From G965216745 sp965216745 (lineage in GTDB: Bacteria > Pseudomonadota > Alphaproteobacteria > Rickettsiales > Anaplasmataceae): a DNA stretch of 64,000 bases. Below, piece by piece: positions 44,968 through 53,294 of the stretch. The translations under genes were made by a program, and so were the position numbers. Numbering within the stretch: position 1 is the first letter of the stretch; every line of letters begins with the position of its first letter. The DNA lies in the NCBI GenBank assembly GCA_965216745.1, contig OZ244191.1, positions 620,001 through 684,000 on the forward strand. Reading direction: 5' to 3'. The notes beneath the pieces were generated by a model. The model was given only the letters and a program-made list of their open reading frames with translations. It did no database searches and was not told where the DNA came from.

Positions 44968-45610
44968 GTCAATCACAAAGATATCCGGCAATATAAAGAT
45001 ACTTGACAACATATCTTGTGTCATACAGGATGGGAGTGTCACAGGTTTGGCTGGTCCTTCCGGTAGCGGTAAATCCACTTTATTAAGGTGTTTGATGGGT
45101 TTGGAGTCTCCAGATTCTGGTTCTGTGATATGTTCTCTGAGAATGGGGTTCGTTTTTCAAGATTTTCAACTTTTCCCACATATGTCTGTTGTAGATAATT
45201 TGATTTATGCCCCAATGCGTAAAGGGGAGGGTGAAGCAGAAGTTCGAGCACGTGCTAATTCTTTAATGAAGGATCTTGGTATATTCCATAAATCTAGAGA
45301 TTATCCCATTAATTTATCTGGCGGGCAAAAACAGAGAGTTGCTTTAGCTAGGAGTTTGATGATCAGGCCTGACCTATTGTTATGTGATGAGCCAACTTCT
45401 GGACTTGATTTTAACTCTACCAATGATGTTATTTCATTGCTTGATGTTGTTAAAAGTAATGGAGTATCTTTGATAGTGGCATCACATGATTTGGATTTTA
45501 TTATAAAGATTGTAGATAGAGTTATTTTGTTGAAGGAAGGATCTTTGGTTTTAGATTTTAATCCAAGAAATCATGATGATCCAATTTCATATATTAGGTC
45601 TTGTTATTGA
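44954..45610 (+). CDS. Polar amino-acid ABC transporter ATPase (GlnQ type)
   Basis: 218 residues. Walker A GPSGSGKSTLLRC, Q-loop GFVFQDFQLFPHM, signature LSGGQKQRVALARSLM, Walker B DLLLCDEPTSGLD and H-loop VASHDLDFI are intact. It couples to the overlapping permease gene. Start is TTG 44954 or the next TTG codon. Confidence 0.92.
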   Translation: MLEIKSITKISGNIKILDNISCVIQDGSVTGLAGPSGSGKSTLLRCLMGLESPDSGSVICSLRMGFVFQDFQLFPHMSVVDNLIYAPMRKGEGEAEVRARANSLMKDLGIFHKSRDYPINLSGGQKQRVALARSLMIRPDLLLCDEPTSGLDFNSTNDVISLLDVVKSNGVSLIVASHDLDFIIKIVDRVILLKEGSLVLDFNPRNHDDPISYIRSCY

Positions 45611-45815
45611 TTTTCAATTGTATTAAATCTGCTTCATCTTTGTAAATTTTTTCATCTATTTCCAGTGATGTTATTGCGGACATGATTTCGTTTTCAGGCT
45701 TTTTAATTTGAGTTGACACTATAGATATGAATTTGTGAATGCTTATTGGTGTTGCTCCAAGGTATGACATAACTTTTTTTTTTATGTTTTCCTCATCGTG
45801 CTTTTTATTCTTCAT
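45594..45815 (-). CDS. Separate winged-helix domain of DprA
   Basis: 73 residues. The sequence IKKKVMSYLGATPISIHKFISIVSTQ...EIMSAITSLEIDEKIYKDEADLIQL has the pattern of the C-terminal DprA winged helix (small helix, L-G-x-x-P, then T-SLE-x-x-x-K-hydrophobic). It begins inside the dprA stop region, with an 11-base overlap in another frame. Hence DprA appears split into two ORFs, or is rejoined by frameshifting. I recognise the domain by pattern only. Confidence 0.6.
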   Translation of the reverse strand: MKNKKHDEENIKKKVMSYLGATPISIHKFISIVSTQIKKPENEIMSAITSLEIDEKIYKDEADLIQLKINNKT

Positions 45816-46797
45816 TGTAATCCTCTATAATTTTTTGCTGCAATTCTTTCAATTTCGAGTTTGTGCCTTCTATGTATTTGTTGTATAAGAAAAAATCAGA
45901 TGAAATTTCATTTAGATTTGAGCTGTTTATCGTGTTGAATTTCAAGCTTTCTATTATATCTTCTACGCAGTCTACAAGCTTAGCTCCGTCTTTAAGTAAA
46001 GAAAGAGAGCCCGAATACCTTGGGTCAAGCGGGGAGCCCGGCACTGAGAAAACCTCTTTTCCTTGCTCCAATGCATGCCTTACTGTTATAAGTGAGCCTG
46101 ATTTTTTTGTAGCTTCTACAACCAACACTCCGTGTGAAAGTCCTGATATTATTCTATTTCTTTGTGGGAATAGGGAAGGTTTGGGTGCTGTGTTGAATTG
46201 ATACTCTGTGAGTACAAGTCCCTGTTTAGTGATTTTGTTATATAATTCAGTATTTTGTTTTGGATAAATTAGATTTATTCCGCTGCCCATTACCGCTATT
46301 GTTGGATGATTGTTTTCTATTATTGAGTGCGCTGCTGAATCTATCCCTGCTGCTAATCCAGATACTACTGTTATTCCTTTTTCGGCTAATTGCTCTGAAA
46401 TTCTCTTGGCTATCAAAATTCCGTGCGCGGAAGCGCTTCTAGATCCTATTACTGCTATGTTCGTTCTGTTTTTTGATAGTAATTCGTTTTTTCCTATGGT
46501 GGTTATAGATGAAGGAGGTGATCTTATTTCTTTTAGTTGTGGTGGATATATTTTATCATTAAATATTATTATGGTGCCACTTATTTTTTCTGTCATTTCA
46601 ACTTCTTTTAGAATCTCTTGTTGTGATTTAATTTTTATTTTTTTATTTGGAAATGATCTTCGTATTATGTTTGGTAGCTCTTCTATTATATGTTCCGTGT
46701 TTTCGTGAAGTTTTCCGATCAATTCTAATGTTTTGGGTTTGAAAGGTGTACTTCGTATTATTCTTAGCCAATCCAACCATTCTTTGTTTTTTTGCAT
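45805..46797 (-). CDS. dprA: DNA processing protein DprA (Rossmann part)
   Basis: 330 residues. N-terminal SAM-like region, then the Rossmann-like core: IAVIGSRSASAHG, VVSGLAAGIDSAAH, AVMGSGINLIYPKQN, PQRNRIISGLSHGVLVVEA and SGSLITVRHALEQGKEVFSVPG. DprA loads RecA on incoming single-stranded DNA during transformation. The protein stops directly after the core (ending EDYNEE), and the usual C-terminal winged helix follows as a separate overlapping ORF. It diverges from rpsF. Confidence 0.93.
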   Translation of the reverse strand: MQKNKEWLDWLRIIRSTPFKPKTLELIGKLHENTEHIIEELPNIIRRSFPNKKIKIKSQQEILKEVEMTEKISGTIIIFNDKIYPPQLKEIRSPPSSITTIGKNELLSKNRTNIAVIGSRSASAHGILIAKRISEQLAEKGITVVSGLAAGIDSAAHSIIENNHPTIAVMGSGINLIYPKQNTELYNKITKQGLVLTEYQFNTAPKPSLFPQRNRIISGLSHGVLVVEATKKSGSLITVRHALEQGKEVFSVPGSPLDPRYSGSLSLLKDGAKLVDCVEDIIESLKFNTINSSNLNEISSDFFLYNKYIEGTNSKLKELQQKIIEDYNEE

Positions 46798-47064
46798 TTG
46801 ATTATCTCGGACAAGTGATTAATTTTTTATCAGAGTTGCAAATATAATCGATGAAATGTTTTTTGTAAAGGGTCAAATTTCTTGCTGTTTTCGATAGGAG
46901 AATTCATTGTGTGTATCTGATTATGCAAGTTGTTTTTTTTGATGTTTGTTGCTTTAATTGCGTTGCGAGTTTGAATTATTTGATGAAATACGTATTTTAG
47001 TGGTTGATAATATCCCGAATGGATGGTATAAATAATAAACGTATTTTGCTTTAGTGGGTTTTTT

Positions 47065-47403
47065 TTGTTGTATGAGTGTACCTTTGTAGTGTATCAAGGT
47101 CTTTCAGCTTCTGAAGTTGAGAATCTTATGTCTACTTTTTCCGATCTTTTGCTTTCTGTTGGTGCCAAAGTTGTTCGCTCTGAGTTTTGGGGTTTGATGG
47201 ATCTCGCTTATGATATCAAAAAGCATAAGAAAGGTTATTATTTCATGTTTTACGTTCAAGAAGATAAAAAAGGTTCCCTTTCTGCTTTTGAGTCCAAAAT
47301 AAAGTTAAATGAACTTGTTATAAGGTACTTGCTCCTGAGAGTCGATTCTATGTCACCACAGGGCTTTTTTCGTGCCAAAAATGATGATAGTGTTTCTGGT
47401 TAA
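47065..47403 (+). CDS. rpsF: 30S ribosomal protein S6
   Basis: 112 residues. YECTFVVYQGLSASEVENL at the start and FWGLMDLAYDIKKHKKGYYFMFYV in the middle are standard for bS6; the C-terminal tail is short. Start is TTG (47065 or 47068), with no in-frame ATG. It leads rpsF-rpsR-rplI, the conserved bacterial order. Confidence 0.95.
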   Translation: MLYECTFVVYQGLSASEVENLMSTFSDLLLSVGAKVVRSEFWGLMDLAYDIKKHKKGYYFMFYVQEDKKGSLSAFESKIKLNELVIRYLLLRVDSMSPQGFFRAKNDDSVSG

Positions 47404-47408
47404 TTTAT

Positions 47409-47675
47409 ATGTCTTTTGATAACAAAAAAGTTAGCGGTTTTGCTGCTCTAGCTGCAATGAGAGCTCCTTTTCAGCGTAAGGCCAAGTCATGTCCTCTTTC
47501 TGGTGTTCTGCGTGAGGATTTGAATCATAAGAATGTAAAGCTTCTTAGACGATTTGTTTCTCCAGCTGGCCGAATACTTTCTTCTCGTGTTACTGGTATT
47601 TGCGCCAAGCACCAGCGCTGTGTTGCTGTCGCTGTAAAAAGAGCACGATTTCTTGCTTTATTGCCATATTGTTGA
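47409..47675 (+). CDS. rpsR: 30S ribosomal protein S18
   Basis: 88 residues. Diagnostic segment KNVKLLRRFVSPAGRILSSRVTGICAKHQRCVAVAVKRARFLALLPY. S18 binds S6 in the platform of the small subunit. Five bases after rpsF. Confidence 0.97.
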   Translation: MSFDNKKVSGFAALAAMRAPFQRKAKSCPLSGVLREDLNHKNVKLLRRFVSPAGRILSSRVTGICAKHQRCVAVAVKRARFLALLPYC

Positions 47676-47682
47676 GTTTATT

Positions 47683-48132
47683 ATGAAGATTATATTGATT
47701 GCACGCTTAAAAGGTTTGGGTGCACCGGGTGATGTTTTATGTGTAAAGCCTGGTTTTGCTAGGAATTATTTAATTCCTTATAACTTTGCCTTGCCTGCTA
47801 ACGATGCAAATCTGCGCAACTTGTCTACGATGAAAGAATCTGCCAAACAAAAAGATATTGATGCCATAAAGATTGCTAATAAAAATAAAGATAATTTACT
47901 ATCTTTTCTTCCTTTGGTTGTATATAGACAAGCAAGCCCAGAAGGCAAGCTTTTTGGTTCAGTTTTATCTTCTCATATATTAGCTGTTTTAGACTCAAAA
48001 GGAATAAAAATTCCCAAGAAAAGTATTTCTTTTCCTTCTGTGATAAAATCTTTAGGATCTCACTCTGTGTCTATAGAGTTTCATCCTGATGTTGTGCTTG
48101 ATTTTGAAATAGAAGTTCAGAAAGAATCTTGA
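47683..48132 (+). CDS. rplI: 50S ribosomal protein L9
   Basis: 149 residues. Start at ATG 47683 (MKIILIARLKGLGAPGD), since an upstream Met would overlap rpsR. VKPGFARNYLIPYNFALPA is the N-domain signature; the C-domain (GSVLSSHILAVLDSKG...FHPDV) is complete. Confidence 0.97.
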   Translation: MKIILIARLKGLGAPGDVLCVKPGFARNYLIPYNFALPANDANLRNLSTMKESAKQKDIDAIKIANKNKDNLLSFLPLVVYRQASPEGKLFGSVLSSHILAVLDSKGIKIPKKSISFPSVIKSLGSHSVSIEFHPDVVLDFEIEVQKES

Positions 48133-48200
48133 TTGGGATTTGATTTTTTTTTCTGGAGCTAATTTCTCATTATTGCTCTATATATAACTCTAAATTCTTT

Positions 48201-48614
48201 TTATTCTGGAATTTTTATAGCTCCTATGATTTTTGTTATCCTGTTTCTAATACCAACAGGTAGTAGGCATTCTTCGAAATTGATTTCCGAGTAATCTATT
48301 ACTTTTTCGTCTTTGTGAGCTAAAGGTTTTTTTGTGCATAACACTTCGTCTATCATGTAATGAAGTGATTCTATTATTTCCTCTTCTGAGCACTGGTACT
48401 TAAGTTTATAGATTTCTTGAGCTTTTTCTCCTAGAAAGGAAAAATTATATTCCTGTTCATTGTGTTCATTTTTTATTTCTATGATAAAGCAATCTTCTAT
48501 TATATCAGACAAATATTCATAATCTATATCTACATCTGAGGGAAAAATGTTATCACCTTTTATTGATTCCCAATATTCACATAGTTGGCTTGTAGATTGT
48601 TTTTCAATTATCAT
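48201..48614 (-). CDS. PAS_5-type sensor domain protein
   Basis: 137 residues. The order CEYWESIKGDNIFPSDVDIDYEYL, then a PAS-like middle (YNFSFLGEKAQEIYKLKY) and ECLLPVG with a final IIGAI resembles the alphaproteobacterial PAS_5 family (PF07310), usually of unknown role and sometimes seen in cell-cycle or c-di-GMP contexts. No output domain is present. Family link is from the pattern only. Confidence 0.6.
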   Translation of the reverse strand: MIIEKQSTSQLCEYWESIKGDNIFPSDVDIDYEYLSDIIEDCFIIEIKNEHNEQEYNFSFLGEKAQEIYKLKYQCSEEEIIESLHYMIDEVLCTKKPLAHKDEKVIDYSEINFEECLLPVGIRNRITKIIGAIKIPE

Positions 48615-48675
48615 AATTTCTCTTGTAAAAGTAGATATGCTATTACCTGCATATTAACAATATGTAAAAGAGGGA

Positions 48676-48703
48676 TTGACTGTTTATGAATATAGGTTAG
48701 GAT
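48676..48703 (+). promoter_or_regulatory. Sigma-70 promoter for tRNA-Leu
   Basis: TTGACT (48676-48681), 16-base spacer, TAGGAT (48698-48703), 10 bases before the tRNA 5' end. Confidence 0.6.
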
Positions 48704-48712
48704 GTTTCAAAT

Positions 48713-48796
48713 GCCTCTGTGGCGGAATTGGTAGACGCGATAGACTCAAAATCTATTGTCCTTTTGGGCATGCTGGTTCGAGTCCGGCCAGAGGCA
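48713..48796 (+). tRNA. tRNA-Leu (CAA)
   Basis: Acceptor GCCTCTG pairs with CAGAGGC, the anticodon stem ATAGA/TCTAT encloses CTCAAAA giving CAA, and there is a long variable arm and a T-arm GCTGGTTCGAGTCCGGC. CCA is not encoded. Convergent with murG, 14 bases apart. Confidence 0.95.
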
Positions 48797-48810
48797 TTTT
48801 TTTGAAGCTG

Positions 48811-49884
48811 TTATTTTATATTGATTGTTTCAACAATTTTGGCAAGTTTGACTTTCCCATTAGGAGTATAAAAATTTCTGGCATTAATTCCCATTTCTTG
48901 TAACAGCTTTTGGTTTTTTGTTAACTTGTGAATCTCATTAACAATGTTGTCGACACTGAGATTCTCTTCTTCTATCATTACACCTGCCTTTGCTTCCACC
49001 AATTGCTGTGCGTTCTTGACTTGATGGTTATCTTTTGACCCTCTATAAGGAATATATATAGCAGGCTTACCCATCATGCAGATTTGATTCAAGGTTCCTG
49101 CCCCAGCTCTGCATATAATCAAATGAGATGATAGTATTTTATTCTCAATGTCAAAAAAAAATGTATCTAATTCTGCGGATATATGTTTTTGATTGTTATA
49201 TAAGTCGCGTATATCTTTGATGTTAGAAACCTTGCATTGTTGAACTATATTTAGTTTTAGTGGTATTTTTAAAACACATATTGCTGAGCTGACAGTTTTA
49301 TCTATTAATTCACTGCATTCGCTCCCACTCATTATTAATATATTGATGCTATCGGTAAAATTGTAATTATTGCTGAATTTAGGTTGTTTGCCTTCTCTTA
49401 CCGGCATTCCCGTGAGTAGTACTTTATTTTTTACCAAGGGAACAATTTTTTTGTTTATTTCGGTTGGCATTGATATTGCAAGATATTTCGATATTGGCGC
49501 AAACAAAGAATTAACCCTTCCAAGAACTGAATTTGCCTCGTGTACAATTGTTGTTATGAGCAAGCTAGATGCTGAAAGTAGTACTGGTAGAGAAGGGTAT
49601 GCCCCAAATCCTATAACTACGTTTGGTTTAAATCTTCTTATTATTTTCATGGATTTGAAGTAACTTACTGTCAATGTGTATAAAAATTTTATCAAACCTT
49701 TGTTTGGGGAAGATATTGGTATGTATTCTATTGTGAAATTTTCATACCCTTTGAGGTTATATAGCTTGAGTCTTTTGTCTGCGACTATTACTATCTGGTG
49801 TTTTCTGAAAGACATTTCTTTTGCAAATTCGTATGCAGCAAAAACATGTCCCCCGGTCCCACCGGTCGATATAATTATTTTCAT
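48811..49884 (-). CDS. murG: UDP-GlcNAc:lipid I transferase MurG
   Basis: 357 residues. STGGTGGHVFAAYEFA is the N-terminal G-loop; FGAYPSLPVLLSA, VLLTGMPVR, SHLIICRAGAGTLNQI and YIPYRGSKDNHQVKNAQ are the other GT28 motifs. It makes lipid II at the inner membrane. In the HVFPA motif, the usual Pro is Ala. With glmM and mreB, this indicates peptidoglycan synthesis. It overlaps no neighbour; the YgjP-like gene lies upstream on the same strand by 12 bases. Confidence 0.95.
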   Translation of the reverse strand: MKIIISTGGTGGHVFAAYEFAKEMSFRKHQIVIVADKRLKLYNLKGYENFTIEYIPISSPNKGLIKFLYTLTVSYFKSMKIIRRFKPNVVIGFGAYPSLPVLLSASSLLITTIVHEANSVLGRVNSLFAPISKYLAISMPTEINKKIVPLVKNKVLLTGMPVREGKQPKFSNNYNFTDSINILIMSGSECSELIDKTVSSAICVLKIPLKLNIVQQCKVSNIKDIRDLYNNQKHISAELDTFFFDIENKILSSHLIICRAGAGTLNQICMMGKPAIYIPYRGSKDNHQVKNAQQLVEAKAGVMIEEENLSVDNIVNEIHKLTKNQKLLQEMGINARNFYTPNGKVKLAKIVETINIK

Positions 49885-49896
49885 TGCAGAGTGATT

Positions 49897-50604
49897 TTAA
49901 CCGATAATGAATTTAGAGAAAAGAGTTTGTGGCATTATTGCGTTCAACATTTTATAAAAGTTTTGTGAATGGTTGGTGATTGATTGATGGCAAGCGTAAT
50001 GATAAATAATGTAATCTAATCCAATTATTGGAAGCTTGATTATGCAGGCATTGACAATATATCTATCGTTGCTTTTATCGTAAAAGCATATAGATTTTTC
50101 GGTTTTGCATGTTTTATATTTTATAACTGTATGTGTTGTGATTGATTTTATTAATTGATTGCTTTCGTACTTTTCATGTATTTCTAAGATCTTTGATTTT
50201 GTTTTTTCGACGTACCAGCTCTGTATTATTTTTTTTATTTGAATGTTATTTTGTATGTTGTTCAAATAAACTTGAATTTCTCTTCTTGTGAGTATTACTT
50301 TAGTCAGTGTGCATTTTTTTATATTTATTGAATATTTTCTACCTAGGTATAAAATACATTCTCCGTTTTTATATAAGTCTGGGTGTAATATTACTTTGTT
50401 GAAATAAGAAATTTTATCATAAATTTTTTTCACATTCTTTCTTACAGCAACAGAAACAAGCAATCTGTCTATTTGTGGTGGACATATTACTATGACTGAT
50501 AAATCTGGGTATACAATCAATAATGGCTTTTTTTGTGCTTGCTGCATTAATATTATTTGATACTTGATTGTATTGCCTTTATGAAATACAAACCCAGTTT
50601 TCAT
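49897..50604 (-). CDS. YgjP-like metallopeptidase homologue with altered active site
   Basis: 235 residues. The N-terminus (NTIKYQIILMQQAQKKPLLIVYPDLSVIV...PP) and the C-terminus (LPIIGLDYIIYHYACH...NHSQNFYKMLNAIMP) follow the YgjP/DUF45 zinc-peptidase family, whose site is HExxH with a later NHxxxFW. Here the HExxH reads HYACH, so the catalytic Glu is replaced by Tyr, and the usual WGSC segment is not clear. It may be an inactive relative; the gene is unbroken. It is transcribed toward murG. Confidence 0.65.
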   Translation of the reverse strand: MKTGFVFHKGNTIKYQIILMQQAQKKPLLIVYPDLSVIVICPPQIDRLLVSVAVRKNVKKIYDKISYFNKVILHPDLYKNGECILYLGRKYSINIKKCTLTKVILTRREIQVYLNNIQNNIQIKKIIQSWYVEKTKSKILEIHEKYESNQLIKSITTHTVIKYKTCKTEKSICFYDKSNDRYIVNACIIKLPIIGLDYIIYHYACHQSITNHSQNFYKMLNAIMPQTLFSKFIIG

Positions 50605-51434
50605 TTTATATTTTTGACGAAATTAACAATTGATACAAACTATATAACATATTTGTTGATAATACAAAGTGAAACAATAAATTGATTGTTTTTTCGCTTA
50701 TACCATTCGTTTCAATTGTTTTTTATTAGAATCTGTTAGATCTATTATAGAAACATAATATACATTATGGAACCATAAACCTCTTAATTGTTATAAATGA
50801 GTTTCTAAGAGCTGGTTTTTCGTCATTTATGATTTGAATCAATTTTCATTTAAGACATTTGTTGTGATTGTTTGTCTCTAGCACCAATTTTATTGTTTTT
50901 CATTTCTGTTCCATATCTCCTGATTAATAATTTCGCTTTTAAAGTAATACTTAAACAAATAATTCCTTTTTTAAAGGATATTCCTCAATAATCATGAATT
51001 TAATTTGTATAACAATGTAATTCATGCTTTTTATTTAAAGTGATACATTAGATTTATGTAAAAAAAATAATAAATATTTCTGTAAAGTAGTTTTGTTTTT
51101 CATGTTTTTAAGCACTGAGAATTGCTGTATTTTTTTAATAAAAAAATATATTTACGGGGGACAGATTGTGTTTATGTTTGTTGATATTCCCACTATTTTT
51201 ATTTTTATGATTTGAAATATATCTTGTGCTTTAGTTGATTTCAGTTTAATAAATGAGAAATTACTTATTATGTTAGTTTGACTATTTATAGAAATTCTTA
51301 CACCACTTGAAGTGGTAAATGTAATGTATAATTTTTGTATATAAAGGTGTTATATTAAAAATTATAAGTCTATATATTCTATAAACTTATAATTTACGTA
51401 TACAAAAAATATTGTGTTATTTTATCTTTTTTTA
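50605..51434. other. Long intergenic region, no gene recognised
   Basis: 830 bases, the longest gap in the window. Very AT-rich, with short inverted repeats (e.g. ACCACT-TGA-AGTGGT at 51302-51316) and the ppa terminator at its right end. No tRNA, no coding frame with family-like sequence. It may hold an ncRNA or a decayed gene. Confidence 0.5.
51357..51393 (-). terminator. Terminator of ppa
   Basis: On the minus strand, ATTATAAGT and ACTTATAAT form a 9-bp stem followed by TTTTT. It lies 42 bases after the ppa stop. Confidence 0.6.
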
Positions 51435-51950
51435 TTATTTAATTTGAGAATAGTAAGGTTCTAAATGCTTCTTTAATAAATTTATAGCAAAATCTGCTGA
51501 TTCCCATCCCAATATTTCAGTATGTTTTGATTTTTCTAGATCCTTGTAATGATCAAAGAAATGAGTAATTTGATCTAGTATGATCTTTGATATATCGGTA
51601 TAATTTTTAATTTCAGAATAACAAGGTTCCAGATCCGTTGTTGGTACGGATAAAATTTTATGGTCCAATCCAGCTTCATCAGACATACATAAAACACCAA
51701 TTGGCCTAACTTTTATTACTGCTTTGGGTATTACTGGAAATCTAGTAATGATGAGAACATCCATAGGGTCTCCGTCATCAGAATGAGTTTCGGGTAGAAA
51801 AGCATAATTGCAAGGATATCGCATGCTAACTGGTATAAATCGATCTACAAATAATTCATTGTCTTTTATTTCATATTTGATTGGATCCGAATTTGCGGAT
51901 ATTTCCACTATAGCATTCAGTTCATTCGGAAAATTTTTATGTTGTTTCAT
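51435..51950 (-). CDS. ppa: Inorganic pyrophosphatase
   Basis: 171 residues from ATG 51950 (MKQHKNFP), the family length; a longer start would add 20 atypical residues. Active-site residues are in YKYEI-type sequence (IKYEIKDNELFVDRF), YPCNYAFLPETHSDDGDPMDVLI with several Asp, and the C-terminal FFDHYKDLE. It hydrolyses PPi. Divergent from eno. Confidence 0.95.
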   Translation of the reverse strand: MKQHKNFPNELNAIVEISANSDPIKYEIKDNELFVDRFIPVSMRYPCNYAFLPETHSDDGDPMDVLIITRFPVIPKAVIKVRPIGVLCMSDEAGLDHKILSVPTTDLEPCYSEIKNYTDISKIILDQITHFFDHYKDLEKSKHTEILGWESADFAINLLKKHLEPYYSQIK

Positions 51951-52019
51951 ATTTGAATTTGCTTTATAAGATAAATAATGTATTATAAAGTAGTTTCCTT
52001 TGTATGACAAATACTTTTT

Positions 52020-53228
52020 GTGTCCGTAATATCTGAAATAGTTTCTCGTGAAATTTTTGATAGTAGAGGATTGCCAACTGTTGAAGTTGATGTGATAACC
52101 TCTGATGGTTCTTTAGGACGTTATGCAGTTCCTTCAGGATCTTCCACAGGAAAAGCAGAGGCCTTGGAGCTTAGAAATAAAAATGGTAATGGAGTGAGTA
52201 ATGCTCTTGATAATATATCAAAATACATTGCTCCTAATCTTATTGGCCTTGATTGTTCTGATCAAAAGAAAATTGATTTTATTTTGCTCCAATTAGATGG
52301 AACAAATAACAAATCTAATTTAGGTGCTAATTCTATGTTAGGTGTATCTATGGCTTGTGCTGTGGCCGCATCTAATTCTCTGTCTTTGTGTTTATATTCT
52401 TATATTGCACAGATTTCAAATAATAAAAATACTTTACGAATGCCAATTCCAATGATGAATTTCATAAATGGTGGCTCTCATGCTAGCAATAAACTGGCAA
52501 TACAAGAATTTATGATTACTCCTATGGATGTTTATTCCCAAGATACAATTGCAATGTGTTCTGAGATATATCATAAATTAAAAGAAATACTTTCGTGCAA
52601 TGGATTTGGAACTAGCGTTGGTGACGAAGGTGGATTTGTCCCTATTGGTATAGATAAAACCAGTGATGCACTTGACCTTTTGATGGAAGCTATTGATGGT
52701 TATAGAGTTGGTATTGCTTTGGATAGTGCTGCTTCTTCTTTCTATTTCGATGGTTCTTATCATATAGATTCTCAGTGTTTAGATTCTAGCGGTATGATAG
52801 ATTTTTATTCTGATCTTATATCTAAATATCCTATAGTTTCTATAGAAGACGGTTTGGAAGAACAGGATTATAATGGTTGGAAATCTCTTACTAAACAATT
52901 AGGTGAATCTATAATGATTGTAGGAGATGATTTGTTTGTTACAAACAAAGAACTTATAAAATTTGGCATAAAAAACCAAATAGCAAATTGTGTTTTAATA
53001 AAACCCAATCAAATTGGTACTTTGACAGAAACTCTTGAAGCTATAAAGCTTGCTCACGACAATGATTATAATACAATCATCTCTCATAGATCTGGTGATA
53101 CAGAAGATGTTTCTATAGTACATCTTGGTTTTGGAGCTTCATGTCATAAAATAAAAACAGGAGCAATTTGTAGATCTGAAAGAGTTGCTAAGTATAATGA
53201 AATGATCAGAGTGCATGAGAGACTCTAA
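52020..53228 (+). CDS. eno: Enolase
   Basis: 402 residues, about 25-30 shorter than E. coli. Start is GTG (52020). REIFDSRGLPTVEVDV, GANSMLGVSMA, INGGSHASNKLAIQEFMI, SVGDEGGFVP, SIEDGLEEQD, VLIKPNQIGTLTE (base Lys) and IISHRSGDTED are present, so all metal and substrate ligands appear intact; the shortening is in surface loops. It interconverts 2-phosphoglycerate and phosphoenolpyruvate. Confidence 0.97.
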   Translation: MSVISEIVSREIFDSRGLPTVEVDVITSDGSLGRYAVPSGSSTGKAEALELRNKNGNGVSNALDNISKYIAPNLIGLDCSDQKKIDFILLQLDGTNNKSNLGANSMLGVSMACAVAASNSLSLCLYSYIAQISNNKNTLRMPIPMMNFINGGSHASNKLAIQEFMITPMDVYSQDTIAMCSEIYHKLKEILSCNGFGTSVGDEGGFVPIGIDKTSDALDLLMEAIDGYRVGIALDSAASSFYFDGSYHIDSQCLDSSGMIDFYSDLISKYPIVSIEDGLEEQDYNGWKSLTKQLGESIMIVGDDLFVTNKELIKFGIKNQIANCVLIKPNQIGTLTETLEAIKLAHDNDYNTIISHRSGDTEDVSIVHLGFGASCHKIKTGAICRSERVAKYNEMIRVHERL

Positions 53229-53265
53229 TTTTGATTCCAGTTAAATTATATTTTCTTTTTATAAT

Positions 53266-53294
53266 AAAAAAAATCAGAACTTTAAAAAAGTTCT
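53266..53294 (-). terminator. Terminator overlapping the rpoD stop codon
   Basis: On the minus strand AGAACTTT-TTT-AAAGTTCT is followed by GA and eight T (bases 53273-53266). The hairpin lies in the last codons and stop of rpoD, so the final residues (KLRTFLKF) double as terminator. Confidence 0.75.
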
